A stretch of DNA of 64,000 nucleotides from Cyclobacterium xiamenense (GTDB taxonomy: Bacteria; Bacteroidota; Bacteroidia; Cytophagales; Cyclobacteriaceae), in assembly GCF_009467825.1 (NCBI RefSeq), contig NZ_WIOK01000009.1, forward strand, positions 1-64,000, given 5' to 3'. Below the pieces are notes generated by a model. That model had not been told where the DNA came from. It saw nothing but the letters and a program-made list of their open reading frames with translations, and made no database searches. Numbering within the stretch: position 1 is the stretch's first letter; the number at the start of each line of letters is the position of its first letter. This document shows, piece after piece, positions 53,912 through 62,562 of the stretch. The translations under genes and the position numbers were made by a program.

Positions 53912-56020
53912 TTATCGTACAAACGCGGCAGCTACTCCACCGTCCACATTCAGGATGTTTCCGGTACTCTTGCCGAGGTGTCCGCCGACAAAGGCAAAAA
54001 CGCCATTGGCAATGTCGTCCACGCCTATGATTTCGTTCATAATGGTTCGCTTGGCGTAGAAGGCCGGAAGTTCTTCCACGGTAATGCCGTAGGCTTTGGC
54101 GCGGCCTTTGGCCCATTCGCCTTCCCAGATCTTGCTGCCTTCGATCACCGCATCCGGGTTGACTACGTTGACGCGAATTTTATCCGGTCCAAGCTCGGCG
54201 GCCAGAAGCCGGCTCATGTGCACCTGCGCTGCTTTTGCGGTGCCGTAGCCAACATTGTTCGGTCCGGATACCAGCGCATTTTTGCTGGCAATGTTGATGA
54301 TATCCCCGCCTTTGTTTTGCGCACGTAGGATGGCAACAGCTGCTTTGGAAACGGCAAACTGACCTTTTACCAAAACGTTTTGCAGGATGTCCCAGTCTTT
54401 TTCAGTGGTTTGATCGATGGGTTTGGATATGGCCAGTCCGGCGCAGTTGACGATGATATCCACGCCACCAAATTTCAGACAGGCTGCCTGCAACGCAGCT
54501 TCGATGTCTTCCATCTTGGTCACGTCCATCAGGGAACCAGCACCTGTGTCCCGGTTGTAGCTGTTCAGCGCTTCTTCCAGATTTCCCTGATTGATGTCGG
54601 TGATAAATACACAGGCGCCTTCTTTGGCAAGTTTATCGGCAATGGCTTTGCCGATACCTCCCGCACCGCCGGTTACAAAGGCCACTTTTCGGGAAAGCGG
54701 TTGTTCTTTGGGCATGCGCTGTAACTTGGCCTCTTCCAACAACCAATATTCTATATCAAATGCTTCCTGCAAGGGAAGCGAAACGTATTCGGAAATCGCT
54801 TCTGCACCCTTCATCACGTTGATGGCGTTGGTGTAGAATTCACTGGCCACGCGCGCCGTTTGCTTGTTTTTGGCATAGGAAAACATGCCCACGCCTGGCC
54901 AAAGAATCACCACCGGGTTGGAATCCCGAATGCCGGGGCTATTGTCCCGTTTGTGATCTTCGTAATACTTGGTGTAATACTGCCGGTAGTCTTCAAATTC
55001 TTTTTCCAAATAAGCGGTGACATCGCTCATATCGGTTAGGTCCTTATCGGCGGGAATGTCCAGTACAAGGGGGCGGATCTTGGTTCGTAGAAAGTGGTCG
55101 GGACAGCTGGTTCCCAGGGGTGCCAGTTTCGCAAGGTCGTTGCTGTTGATGAACTCCAATACCCGTTCGTCGTCCGAAAAATGACCGATCATGCGGTTAA
55201 AGCTCGAAGCAAGTCCTCGTAAATGGGGGGCAAGTTTAGCTGCTTGTAATTTTCGATCGGCCTCTGGAAGGGATTGAACCTTCTGACCGCCAAAAACCGG
55301 GCGATTTTTTCCGTAGTTTTCTTCCAGGTACTGAGAGGCTTTGTCGATTACCTCCAGGCTGTTGATGTAGCACTCGTAGGAAGTCTCTGCCCAGGTAAAG
55401 AGTCCATGGCCTCCCAGCATGATGCCGCGAATTCCCGGGTTCGCTTTCAAGGCTTCATCAAGTTTCAGTGCCAAATCGAAGCCGGGTCGCTGCCAGGGGA
55501 CCCATGCGATTTGCCCCTCAAATAATTCCTCCGTTATTTTTTCTCCATCTTTGGAGGCGGCGATGGCGATGGCCGCGTCCGGATGCAGGTGATCGATGTG
55601 CTTGAATGGTAAAAATGCGTGAAGCGGGGTATCGATCGAAGGTGCCTTCGAGTCCAGGTCGTAGATGCAGTGATTGAAAAGCGCTACCATTTCATCTTCA
55701 AATTCCAGCCCCCTGTATACGTTTTTCAACGAAAGCAACTTGTCCATGTACAACCCAGCCAGGCCATTTCGTTTCAAGGTACCGATATCTCCACCGGATC
55801 CCTTGATCCACATTACTTCGGTATCTTTCTTGGTGAGGGGATCTTTTTCGATAGTCTTGCAACTGGTATTGCCACCCCCGTAGTTGGTTATCCGTAAGTC
55901 CGCACCCAATATATTGGACCTGTAAAGCAGCAGGGCGACCTGATCGTCTCCCAGTGATTTTGCTTTTTCCTCATCCCATAGGTAATCTACGTGCTTAAAC
56001 GTGTCTTTTGTAATTGCCAT
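53912..56020 (-). CDS. Bifunctional rhamnulose-1-phosphate aldolase/short-chain dehydrogenase (RhaEW-like)
   Basis: 702 residues with two domains. The N-terminal class II aldolase (about 1-420) has the zinc-type segments HPDAAIAIAASKDG and MLGGHGLFTWAE. The C-terminal classical SDR (about 440-700) has FVTGGAGGIGKAIADKLAKEG and YGTAKAAQVHMSRLL with the Tyr-x3-Lys catalytic pair. RhaEW proteins split rhamnulose-1-phosphate to dihydroxyacetone phosphate and L-lactaldehyde and oxidise the latter. It is followed 9 bases later by rhaI. Separated by 242 bases from the SDR gene upstream, so it likely has its own promoter. Confidence 0.9.
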   Translation of the reverse strand: MAITKDTFKHVDYLWDEEKAKSLGDDQVALLLYRSNILGADLRITNYGGGNTSCKTIEKDPLTKKDTEVMWIKGSGGDIGTLKRNGLAGLYMDKLLSLKNVYRGLEFEDEMVALFNHCIYDLDSKAPSIDTPLHAFLPFKHIDHLHPDAAIAIAASKDGEKITEELFEGQIAWVPWQRPGFDLALKLDEALKANPGIRGIMLGGHGLFTWAETSYECYINSLEVIDKASQYLEENYGKNRPVFGGQKVQSLPEADRKLQAAKLAPHLRGLASSFNRMIGHFSDDERVLEFINSNDLAKLAPLGTSCPDHFLRTKIRPLVLDIPADKDLTDMSDVTAYLEKEFEDYRQYYTKYYEDHKRDNSPGIRDSNPVVILWPGVGMFSYAKNKQTARVASEFYTNAINVMKGAEAISEYVSLPLQEAFDIEYWLLEEAKLQRMPKEQPLSRKVAFVTGGAGGIGKAIADKLAKEGACVFITDINQGNLEEALNSYNRDTGAGSLMDVTKMEDIEAALQAACLKFGGVDIIVNCAGLAISKPIDQTTEKDWDILQNVLVKGQFAVSKAAVAILRAQNKGGDIINIASKNALVSGPNNVGYGTAKAAQVHMSRLLAAELGPDKIRVNVVNPDAVIEGSKIWEGEWAKGRAKAYGITVEELPAFYAKRTIMNEIIGVDDIANGVFAFVGGHLGKSTGNILNVDGGVAAAFVR

Positions 56021-56190
56021 ATTGTAACTAGAATAGATTTGAATACGTTTTAATTTAGCGAATATAATTTATCATTAGTTTTTAACTGTCCTGTTCTATG
56101 CTGATTAGGGATAAAAAAACGCCGAGACCATCTGCCAGATCCTAGCCTCTCTTTTAACACAAACTTACCTGAAATCATCAAAAATCTTGC

Positions 56191-56226
56191 TTTTTCGGCC
56201 GGATTTCACCGAATTTGACCGAAAAA
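56191..56226. promoter_or_regulatory. Inverted repeat in the leader of the RhaEW-like gene
   Basis: TTTTTCGG (56191-56198) and CCGAAAAA (56219-56226) form an 8-base inverted repeat around a 20-base centre, in the 242-base gap between the SDR and the RhaEW-like gene. It could be an operator or a hairpin; no matching regulator gene is in the window. Confidence 0.35.
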
Positions 56227-56262
56227 TCTCGCTTACGCGGTAACCTTTCGTAAATAAACGGA

Positions 56263-57039
56263 TTACGTATACGGAGACGGACTGGTTGCCGTCCACCCTC
56301 CATCGATCACCAGGCTTTGCCCGGTAATGTGTCTTGCCCGGGGGGATACCAGAAATGCTACGGCTTCTGCGATATCCTGGGGACGCGCTGGTCTGCCCAT
56401 GGGGGTGATCCGGGACCAGGTTTCCGCATAGCCCGCTTCCTGAGCAGTACGTTCGGTAATGGTAGCTCCCGGAGCGACGGTGTTTACGTTGATTTTGTAC
56501 GGGGATAGTTCCAGTACCAGGGTCTTGGCCAACATCTCCAATGCCGCTTTGCTCATGCCATAGGCCGCCAGGTTTTTGTGTGCCTGATGTCCTGTTACCG
56601 AAGACATGAACAAGAGGCTGCCTCCCCTGTTCTGTGCGATCATTTGGCGGGAAGCTTGTTGAGCCAGGAAAAAGGTTCCGGCCAGGTTGAGCTGCATCAC
56701 CTTGTGAAAATCTGCTTCCTTATAGTTAAGAAACTCTCCGAATAGGGTGATCCCCGCATTGGCCACCACCAGGTCCAGGGAGCCAAATTCCCTAACCGTT
56801 TCCCGGACCATCTGGACAATAAAGTCGGTATCCCCGGCGTCTCCCGGACACCCTTTGCAAAAACCTGGATAGGCTTTGTTGATCGTTTGGCTCGCCTTTT
56901 CGGTGAGCAAAGGGTCCACGTCGTTGAGCATCACGTAGACTCCCTGGGATGCTAGCAGGCGGCATATTTCAAACCCGATGCCGGTTCCGGCTCCGGTGAT
57001 CAGCGCTACCAGCTGATCAGGTTGGTCGTGCATATTCAT
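56263..57039 (-). CDS. SDR family oxidoreductase
   Basis: 258 residues, classical short-chain dehydrogenase. ITGAGTGIGFEICRLLASQG is the NAD(P)-binding glycine motif, LVVANAGITLFGEF the NAG motif, and YGMSKAALEMLAKTL contains the catalytic Tyr/Lys; GQSLVIDGGWTAT closes the domain. Adjacent to an IlvD/Edd dehydratase, it could be a sugar 1-dehydrogenase or a later dehydrogenase in a non-phosphorylated aldose pathway. The exact substrate is not assignable from sequence. Separated from the dehydratase gene by a 24-bp palindrome. Confidence 0.86.
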   Translation of the reverse strand: MNMHDQPDQLVALITGAGTGIGFEICRLLASQGVYVMLNDVDPLLTEKASQTINKAYPGFCKGCPGDAGDTDFIVQMVRETVREFGSLDLVVANAGITLFGEFLNYKEADFHKVMQLNLAGTFFLAQQASRQMIAQNRGGSLLFMSSVTGHQAHKNLAAYGMSKAALEMLAKTLVLELSPYKINVNTVAPGATITERTAQEAGYAETWSRITPMGRPARPQDIAEAVAFLVSPRARHITGQSLVIDGGWTATSPSPYT

Positions 57040-57053
57040 CGTGTGTTTGGGAT

Positions 57054-57102
57054 AAAATAGGTGTTTGGGTAGATCGGTCCGATCTACCCAAACACCTATT
57101 TT
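57054..57102. repeat. Perfect 24-bp inverted repeat with a 1-base centre
   Basis: 57054-57077 pairs perfectly with 57079-57102. It fills most of the 68-base gap between the dehydratase stop and the SDR start. Ends are A/T-rich (AAAATAGG ... CCTATTTT), so it could serve as a bidirectional terminator or an mRNA-stabilising hairpin between the two genes. Confidence 0.9.
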
Positions 57103-57107
57103 CGGGG

Positions 57108-58823
57108 TTAATGAGAATCTTTGGTGACTTCACTTCCGGAATTTCCTTTCAGAAAATCCAGATCTGCCCCCAGGTTGGCTTGTTCTACGTGTTTGACATA
57201 CAGACTTACATAACCCCTGTCAGTCATTGCAGCGGGTTTTTGCCAGGCCGCTTTTCGTTTGCCCAGCTCTTCTTCTGATACCAGCAGGTTCAGTTTTCGC
57301 TGTTCTACATCCAATTCGATCAGATCTCCCGTTTGCACGACGGCAAAGTTTCCTCCTTCGGCGGCTTCGGGTGTGGCATGTAGCACCACGGTACCAAATC
57401 CGGTGCCGCTCATGCGGCCATCCGAAATGCGGATCATGTCTTTGATTCCTTTTGCCAGGACTTTTGGAGGCAAGCCCATATTCCCTACTTCGGGCATACC
57501 GGGGTAGCCCTTGGGCCCTACGTTCTTTAGGACCATGATGCTATGCTCGTCGATATCCAGGTCCGGATCGTCAATTTTGTTTTTGTAATCGTCGATGTCT
57601 TCAAAGACCACTGCTTTGCCGGTGTGTTTCATCAGTTCCGGGCTTGCCGCTGATGGTTTGATAATGGCTCCGGTTTCGCAAAGGTTTCCTTTGAGAACCA
57701 CGATTCCGGACAGCGTATTGAACGGGCGATCGATTGAGGCAATTACCTTGTCGTTGTAATTTTCAAAGCGTTCGTTGATTTTACCGATTTCCTGACCTGT
57801 AACGGTGATGGCTTGATTATTCAGACGATCTTTAAGTTGGCGAATTACCGGGGGCAGGCCACCCGCATAGTAAAAATCCTCCATGAAGTAGCTCCCGGAA
57901 GGCTGAAGGTTGGCCAGTAGTGGAATATTGGAAGAAAAGGTATCAAAATCCTCCAGCGTAAGCGGGATACCCATTCTACCTGCAATGGCCAGCAGGTGGA
58001 TCACAAAATTGGTCGAGCCGCCGATGGCGGCATTTACCATGATCGCATTTTCAAAAGCTTCGCGGGTGAGGATGTCGGATAGTTTCAGGTCGTTTTCTAC
58101 CATCTTTACGATTTCCATGCCGGAAAGATGAGCCAATACTTTTCGGCCGGTGTCCGGTGCCGGAATTGCCGCATTCCCGGGTAAGGAGAGACCGAGCGAT
58201 TCCACCATGCAGGCCATGGTGGAGGCGGTACCCATGACCCCACAATGCCCGTCGCTACGGCACAGTCCCGATTCGGCCACGTAAAGGTCTTCCTGGGTCA
58301 TTTTGCCAGATCGGGCCTCTTCGCTGAATCGCCAGATATCGCTGGTGCTCACCTCTGTCCCCCGGTACCTGCCCGTAAGCATCGGTCCGCCTGACACCAC
58401 GATGGTGGGGAGGTTTACACTGGCGGCGCCCATGACCAGCGAGGGCGTCGTCTTGTCGCAGCCGCAGAGTAATACCACGCCGTCCAAAGGATTGGCTCGG
58501 ATCGACTCTTCTGTATCCATGCTGGCCAGGTTGCGGTACAACATGGCGGTCGGTTTCATAAGCGTCTCTCCAAGTGACATCACCGGAAACTCTACCGGAT
58601 AGCCGCCGGCTTCCAGCACACCTTTTTTAACAAACTCAGCCAATTCCCTGAAATGGGAATTGCAGGGCGTTAGCTCTGACCAGGTATTGCATATGCCAAT
58701 CATGGGTTTTCCGCCCAGTTCGTGGGTGGGAATCCCCTGTTTTTTAAACCAGGACCTGTAAATCAGGCCATCTTTGCCGGTTTTCCCAAACCAGCCCTGG
58801 CTTCGCCTTTCCGTTTTCTTCAT
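57108..58823 (-). CDS. IlvD/Edd family sugar-acid dehydratase
   Basis: 571 residues from the ATG at 58823; the open frame extends to 58892, but family homology starts with the WFGKTGKDGLIYRSWF segment. The Fe-S cysteines and active-site loops are visible: LCGCDKTTPSL, SGLCRSDGHCGVMGTAST and ISDGRMSGTG. The family covers dihydroxy-acid dehydratase and pentonate/hexonate dehydratases (L-arabonate, xylonate, L-rhamnonate-type). With an SDR next to it and no other ilv genes nearby, a sugar-acid dehydratase is the better guess. Head gene of the minus-strand sugar locus. Confidence 0.84.
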   Translation of the reverse strand: MKKTERRSQGWFGKTGKDGLIYRSWFKKQGIPTHELGGKPMIGICNTWSELTPCNSHFRELAEFVKKGVLEAGGYPVEFPVMSLGETLMKPTAMLYRNLASMDTEESIRANPLDGVVLLCGCDKTTPSLVMGAASVNLPTIVVSGGPMLTGRYRGTEVSTSDIWRFSEEARSGKMTQEDLYVAESGLCRSDGHCGVMGTASTMACMVESLGLSLPGNAAIPAPDTGRKVLAHLSGMEIVKMVENDLKLSDILTREAFENAIMVNAAIGGSTNFVIHLLAIAGRMGIPLTLEDFDTFSSNIPLLANLQPSGSYFMEDFYYAGGLPPVIRQLKDRLNNQAITVTGQEIGKINERFENYNDKVIASIDRPFNTLSGIVVLKGNLCETGAIIKPSAASPELMKHTGKAVVFEDIDDYKNKIDDPDLDIDEHSIMVLKNVGPKGYPGMPEVGNMGLPPKVLAKGIKDMIRISDGRMSGTGFGTVVLHATPEAAEGGNFAVVQTGDLIELDVEQRKLNLLVSEEELGKRKAAWQKPAAMTDRGYVSLYVKHVEQANLGADLDFLKGNSGSEVTKDSH

Positions 58824-58936
58824 TGTTAGGTTTGTATGGTCAATTAGGTTTTCGTTTCTACCCGAGGCAGGTAGTACATTTATTTCTTTCAAAGTATAAG
58901 ATTAGTAAATGTTTGGCCAAAATAAAATTTTCCGAT

Positions 58937-58965
58937 TCAAAAAACCCCTGCCCAGGTTGGGGGTT
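58937..58965 (-). terminator. Terminator-like hairpin in the dehydratase leader
   Basis: On the minus strand AACCCC (58965-58960) pairs with GGGGTT (58948-58943), followed by a run of T (to 58939). It lies 110 bases upstream of the dehydratase start, and no minus-strand gene precedes it, so it may be an attenuator. The rest of the 329-base gap to the GMC gene shows nothing else I can name. Confidence 0.45.
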
Positions 58966-59152
58966 ACAGGTTCAAAACACAAATTCCCTACGCTGGCAGC
59001 CCATTGGTTTTGGGCCCCGTATATGGGGGCGGTCGGCAAAGCGAAGCGTTTTCGGAGGGGCTCCAAACGATTCTCGAATGAAATGGTGAAAGTTTAGGGA
59101 TAATCCCCTATTTTAGGCAGTCAATTACTAAAAAACGTCAAATCAATAACCA

Positions 59153-60895
59153 ATGAGTTTTGAAATAAAATCATCCATGGATACCTACGATGTAATCATC
59201 GTAGGATCCGGTGCCGGGGGTGGCATGGCCAGTAAAATCCTTTCGGAGTCGGGGTTAAGTGTAGCGGTGGTGGAAGCGGGAAGTGACTTTGATCCAGCGC
59301 TGGAGGAATACCGCACCCAACTTCGCTGGCCCTGGGAGTCTCCGCGCCGGGGAGCCAACACGGTTCGTGCGTTTGGCGATTTCGATGCGGCATACGGCGG
59401 ATGGGAAATAGAAGGAGAACCTTACACCCGCAAGGATGGCACCCAATTTGACTGGTTCCGTTCGCGGATGGTGGGCGGAAGGACCAACCACTGGGGCCGA
59501 ATTTCCCTACGTTTCGGTCCGGATGATTTCAAGAGAAAAAGCATAGACGGCCTGGGCGACGATTGGCCCATTGGCTACGAGGATGTAAAGCCCTACTACG
59601 ACCGGGTGGATCAAATAGTAGGTGTTTTCGGTACCAAAGAGGGAATTCGGAACGAGCCCGATGGGTTTTTTCTTCCCCCACCCAAGCCCCGACTCCACGA
59701 GTTGGCATTTATGAAAGGAGGAAAAAAGATCAACCTGCCCGTCATTCCTTCACGTATATCCGTGTTGACGCGTCCGGTGAACAACGAGCGGGGCGCCTGC
59801 TTTTTTTGCGCCCAGTGCAACCGCGCCTGCCAGGTATACGGGGATTTTTCTTCCGGGACAGTTTTGGTAAAACCGGCCATCAAAAAGGGAAAGGTGGATT
59901 TGTACACCTACGCCATGGTTCGCAAGGTAACCACCGACGAAAAAGGAGAAGCCACGGGGATATCTTATGTGAGTAAGGTGGACATGCAGGAGTACAAGCT
60001 CAAAGCGCGCGTGGTGGTTTTGGGTGCTTCCGCCTGCGAGACTGCCCGGATTATGATGAACTCCAGTTCCCCCCAGCATCCAAACGGAATATCTAATAGC
60101 AGCGGAACCCTGGGTCGGTACCTGCACGATTCCACCGGAGCCAGCCGCTCGGCATTAATGCCCGAGTTTTTGGGCCGGGACAAATACAACGAAGACGGTG
60201 TGGGCTCCATGCACGTGTACACTCCCTGGTGGCTGGACAACAAAAAACTGGATTTTCCCAGAGGATACCACCTGGAATTTGGTGGGGGCATGCGCATGCC
60301 AAATTATGGCTTTGGTTTCGGCATGGATTCCATGCGAAGTTACCTCAAAGATGAATTTGGAAAACCCCGGCCGAATGGTGGCTACGGGGAAGGATTGAAA
60401 AAAGATATCCGCAGCGTTTATGGAGCCACGGTGGGTATTGCCGGAAGGGGCGAAAGCGTGCCGCAGTATGACAATTATTGTGAAATAGACCCGCAAACCG
60501 TGGACAAATTTGGGATTCCGGTGTTGCGCTTCCATTACAAATGGACCGATTACGAAGTAAAGCAAGCCCGCCACATGCAGGAGACGTTTGAGGAGATTTT
60601 CGACGCCATGGGTGCTCAGGTGATGGGTAAAAAGCCCGGGGCGGAGACACAATACGGCCTGGCTGCACCGGGACGTATCATCCATGAAGTAGGTACTACC
60701 CGTATGGGGAAAGACCCCAAGACGTCCGTCTTGAATCCCTATTCCCAGGCCCACGAATGCAAAAACCTGTTTGTCGTAGACGCAGGGCCTTTTGTATCCC
60801 AGGCAGACAAAAATCCTACCTGGACGATCATGGCCCTCTCCATTCGCACATCGGAGTACATTGTCGACCAGTTAAAAAAGAAGAATATCGGGTAA
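59153..60895 (+). CDS. GMC family FAD-dependent oxidoreductase
   Basis: 580 residues. The FAD-binding [17 protein letters not shown] starts near residue 14; [14 protein letters not shown] is a GMC signature region, and the C-terminal [17 protein letters not shown] and [17 protein letters not shown] match the His-containing GMC_oxred_C part. A Cys cluster [14 protein letters not shown] (about residues 214-227) resembles the membrane-bound gluconate/sorbitol dehydrogenase group. Such enzymes oxidise sugars or polyols and usually pair with a gluconate 2-dehydrogenase subunit 3, which is not encoded next to this gene. No signal peptide is visible. A terminator follows at 60914. Confidence 0.9.
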   Translation: MSFEIKSSMDTYDVIIVGSGAGGGMASKILSESGLSVAVVEAGSDFDPALEEYRTQLRWPWESPRRGANTVRAFGDFDAAYGGWEIEGEPYTRKDGTQFDWFRSRMVGGRTNHWGRISLRFGPDDFKRKSIDGLGDDWPIGYEDVKPYYDRVDQIVGVFGTKEGIRNEPDGFFLPPPKPRLHELAFMKGGKKINLPVIPSRISVLTRPVNNERGACFFCAQCNRACQVYGDFSSGTVLVKPAIKKGKVDLYTYAMVRKVTTDEKGEATGISYVSKVDMQEYKLKARVVVLGASACETARIMMNSSSPQHPNGISNSSGTLGRYLHDSTGASRSALMPEFLGRDKYNEDGVGSMHVYTPWWLDNKKLDFPRGYHLEFGGGMRMPNYGFGFGMDSMRSYLKDEFGKPRPNGGYGEGLKKDIRSVYGATVGIAGRGESVPQYDNYCEIDPQTVDKFGIPVLRFHYKWTDYEVKQARHMQETFEEIFDAMGAQVMGKKPGAETQYGLAAPGRIIHEVGTTRMGKDPKTSVLNPYSQAHECKNLFVVDAGPFVSQADKNPTWTIMALSIRTSEYIVDQLKKKNIG

Positions 60896-60913
60896 AATTT
60901 CCGAACAGGTATC

Positions 60914-60956
60914 AAAATCAGAAAGTCTTCGCGCCTGGGGGCTTTCTGATTTTTTT
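60914..60956 (+). terminator. Intrinsic terminator after the GMC oxidoreductase gene
   Basis: AAAATCAGAAAG pairs with CTTTCTGATTTT around a GC-rich loop, followed by T-run on the plus strand. Confidence 0.88.
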
Positions 60957-60985
60957 ATGTTGGGTATTTATCCCAATTTCAAGCC

Positions 60986-61609
60986 GTGAATTGGCAATAC
61001 ATCGTAAATGGGCTGACGGTTGGTCTGCAGGAAATGAGTTGGCTGGAAGCGATTGCCGTTTTCTTCGGTCTGGCATCTGTGTACTATTCCATGCGGGAGA
61101 ATATACGTGTATTTCCTACCGGCATTATCAGTACGCTTATTTATGTCTGGATATGCTTGCAGGTGGGCTTATACGCAGACATGGGAATCAATGCCTATTA
61201 TTTCTCCATGTCCATTTTCGGCTGGTACGTTTGGACCCACCCCAAACCCGGAAAGGCGGCGGTTCCGGTCACCTGGATGCAGGGAAGGGAATTAGTGCAG
61301 GCCTTAGGTTTGTTCCTGGCGGCCTATGCCTTGCTTTATTTCCTGCTGCGTTACTATACAGACAGCGACGTGCCGTATTGGGATTCGTTTACCACTGCCG
61401 CGGCATTTGTGGGCATGTGGCTCATGGCTCGAAAGAAAGTAGAGAATTGGATCGCCTGGATCGTCACCGATTTGGTTTCTGTTCCTTTGTATTTTTACAA
61501 AGGACTTATTTTGACCTCGTTCCAATTTCTGGTTTTTACCGTTTTGGCGGTTTTGGGCCTGATAGCCTGGATCCATGCCGCCCGAAAATACGCAGCATTG
61601 GATGAATAA
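60986..61609 (+). CDS. pnuC: Nicotinamide riboside transporter PnuC
   Basis: 207 residues, GTG start at 60986. About seven membrane segments are visible. LEAIAVFFGLASVYYSMREN and WYVWTHPKPGK are typical of the PnuC family, as is the conserved ENWIAWIVTDLVSVPLY. PnuC imports nicotinamide riboside by facilitated diffusion, trapped by phosphorylation. The following NadR-like kinase gene overlaps it by eight bases and supplies that step, which supports the assignment. Confidence 0.92.
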   Translation: MNWQYIVNGLTVGLQEMSWLEAIAVFFGLASVYYSMRENIRVFPTGIISTLIYVWICLQVGLYADMGINAYYFSMSIFGWYVWTHPKPGKAAVPVTWMQGRELVQALGLFLAAYALLYFLLRYYTDSDVPYWDSFTTAAAFVGMWLMARKKVENWIAWIVTDLVSVPLYFYKGLILTSFQFLVFTVLAVLGLIAWIHAARKYAALDE

Positions 61610-62138
61610 AGTCGTGATCATCGGTCCGGAATCTACCGGCAAAAGCTCGCTCAGTGCCGCTCTTGCAGCGTATTGCAACGAACCCTGGGTTCCGGAGTAT
61701 GCCCGGGAATACCTGCAGGAGCTGAATCGCCCGTATACCTACGAAGACCTGCTGCAAATCGCCCGAGGCCAACTGCAAGCGGAAAGGGAAAAGGCGGAAC
61801 TGGCGAATGAATTGCTGTTTTGTGATACCGATCTGCGGGTAATAAAAATCTGGAGTGATTACAAATACGGGAAGACCGATCCCTGGATTCGTGAGCAAAT
61901 AGCCTCACGAGTCTATGACCTGTACCTGCTGACCGATATCGACATTCCCTGGCAGGAAGACCCGCTGCGGGAACATCCCGATCCGGTTCTCCGACACTAC
62001 TTTCTCGGGCAATACGAACAGGAGTTGGATTCCTCAGGGTCTCCCTGGGTAAAAGTATCTGGGACGCACGAGGAGCGGCTGAAGTCTGCAGTACGGGCCA
62101 TCGAAGGAATTCTCGGAAGAAGCCCGGCGGGATCCTGA
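61602..62138 (+). CDS. NadR-like nicotinamide riboside kinase (AAA/P-loop)
   Basis: 178 residues from the ATG at 61602, which overlaps the pnuC stop by eight bases; the frame itself opens at 61575. The P-loop is VVIIGPESTGKSSLS, WVPEYAREYLQEL carries the substrate-side residues of the NadR kinase domain, and LFCDTDLRVIKIWSDYK is the Walker B/lid region. It matches the C-terminal ribosylnicotinamide kinase domain of NadR; the nucleotidyltransferase and HTH domains are absent. It should phosphorylate nicotinamide riboside imported by PnuC to NMN. Confidence 0.9.
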   Translation: MNKVVIIGPESTGKSSLSAALAAYCNEPWVPEYAREYLQELNRPYTYEDLLQIARGQLQAEREKAELANELLFCDTDLRVIKIWSDYKYGKTDPWIREQIASRVYDLYLLTDIDIPWQEDPLREHPDPVLRHYFLGQYEQELDSSGSPWVKVSGTHEERLKSAVRAIEGILGRSPAGS

Positions 62139-62274
62139 GGGTAAGAACCAATTATCTTGCTCTTTCGCCGAATCTGGGATAATTTGCAGGGATTCCCTGA
62201 ATCATGCTGTTGGTTACGGAATTTTTGAATATTTTCAGGATTATTCTCCAACAATAAACCAAACATACCGCTAC

Positions 62275-62538
62275 ATGCCTACCCACAAGGAACAAATGAA
62301 AAAGTACTGGAAACGCAACATCCGCACGGTATTGATACTGCTGTCGGTATGGTTTGTCGTCTCTTTTGGTTTTGGTATCCTCCTGGCTGAGCCGCTGAAT
62401 GCCATTAAGATTGGCGGGTACCAACTGGGCTTTTGGTTTGCCCAACAAGGCTCTATATTCACCTTTGTAATTTTAATTTTTGTTTATGTATACCGCATGA
62501 ACAAACTGGATGAAGAATTTGATGTCAACGAAAAATAA
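62275..62538 (+). CDS. DUF4212 symporter small subunit
   Basis: 87 residues, two membrane segments (about 16-38 and 55-78), with LLSVWFVVSFGFGILLAEPLN and FVILIFVYVYRMNKLDEEFD. These are typical of the DUF4212 proteins that precede a sodium:solute symporter large subunit. The next gene, 24 bases downstream, is such a symporter, so the two form one transporter, probably for acetate or another organic acid. Confidence 0.91.
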   Translation: MPTHKEQMKKYWKRNIRTVLILLSVWFVVSFGFGILLAEPLNAIKIGGYQLGFWFAQQGSIFTFVILIFVYVYRMNKLDEEFDVNEK

Positions 62539-62562
62539 CCCTATAAACCTACTGACCCAGCT

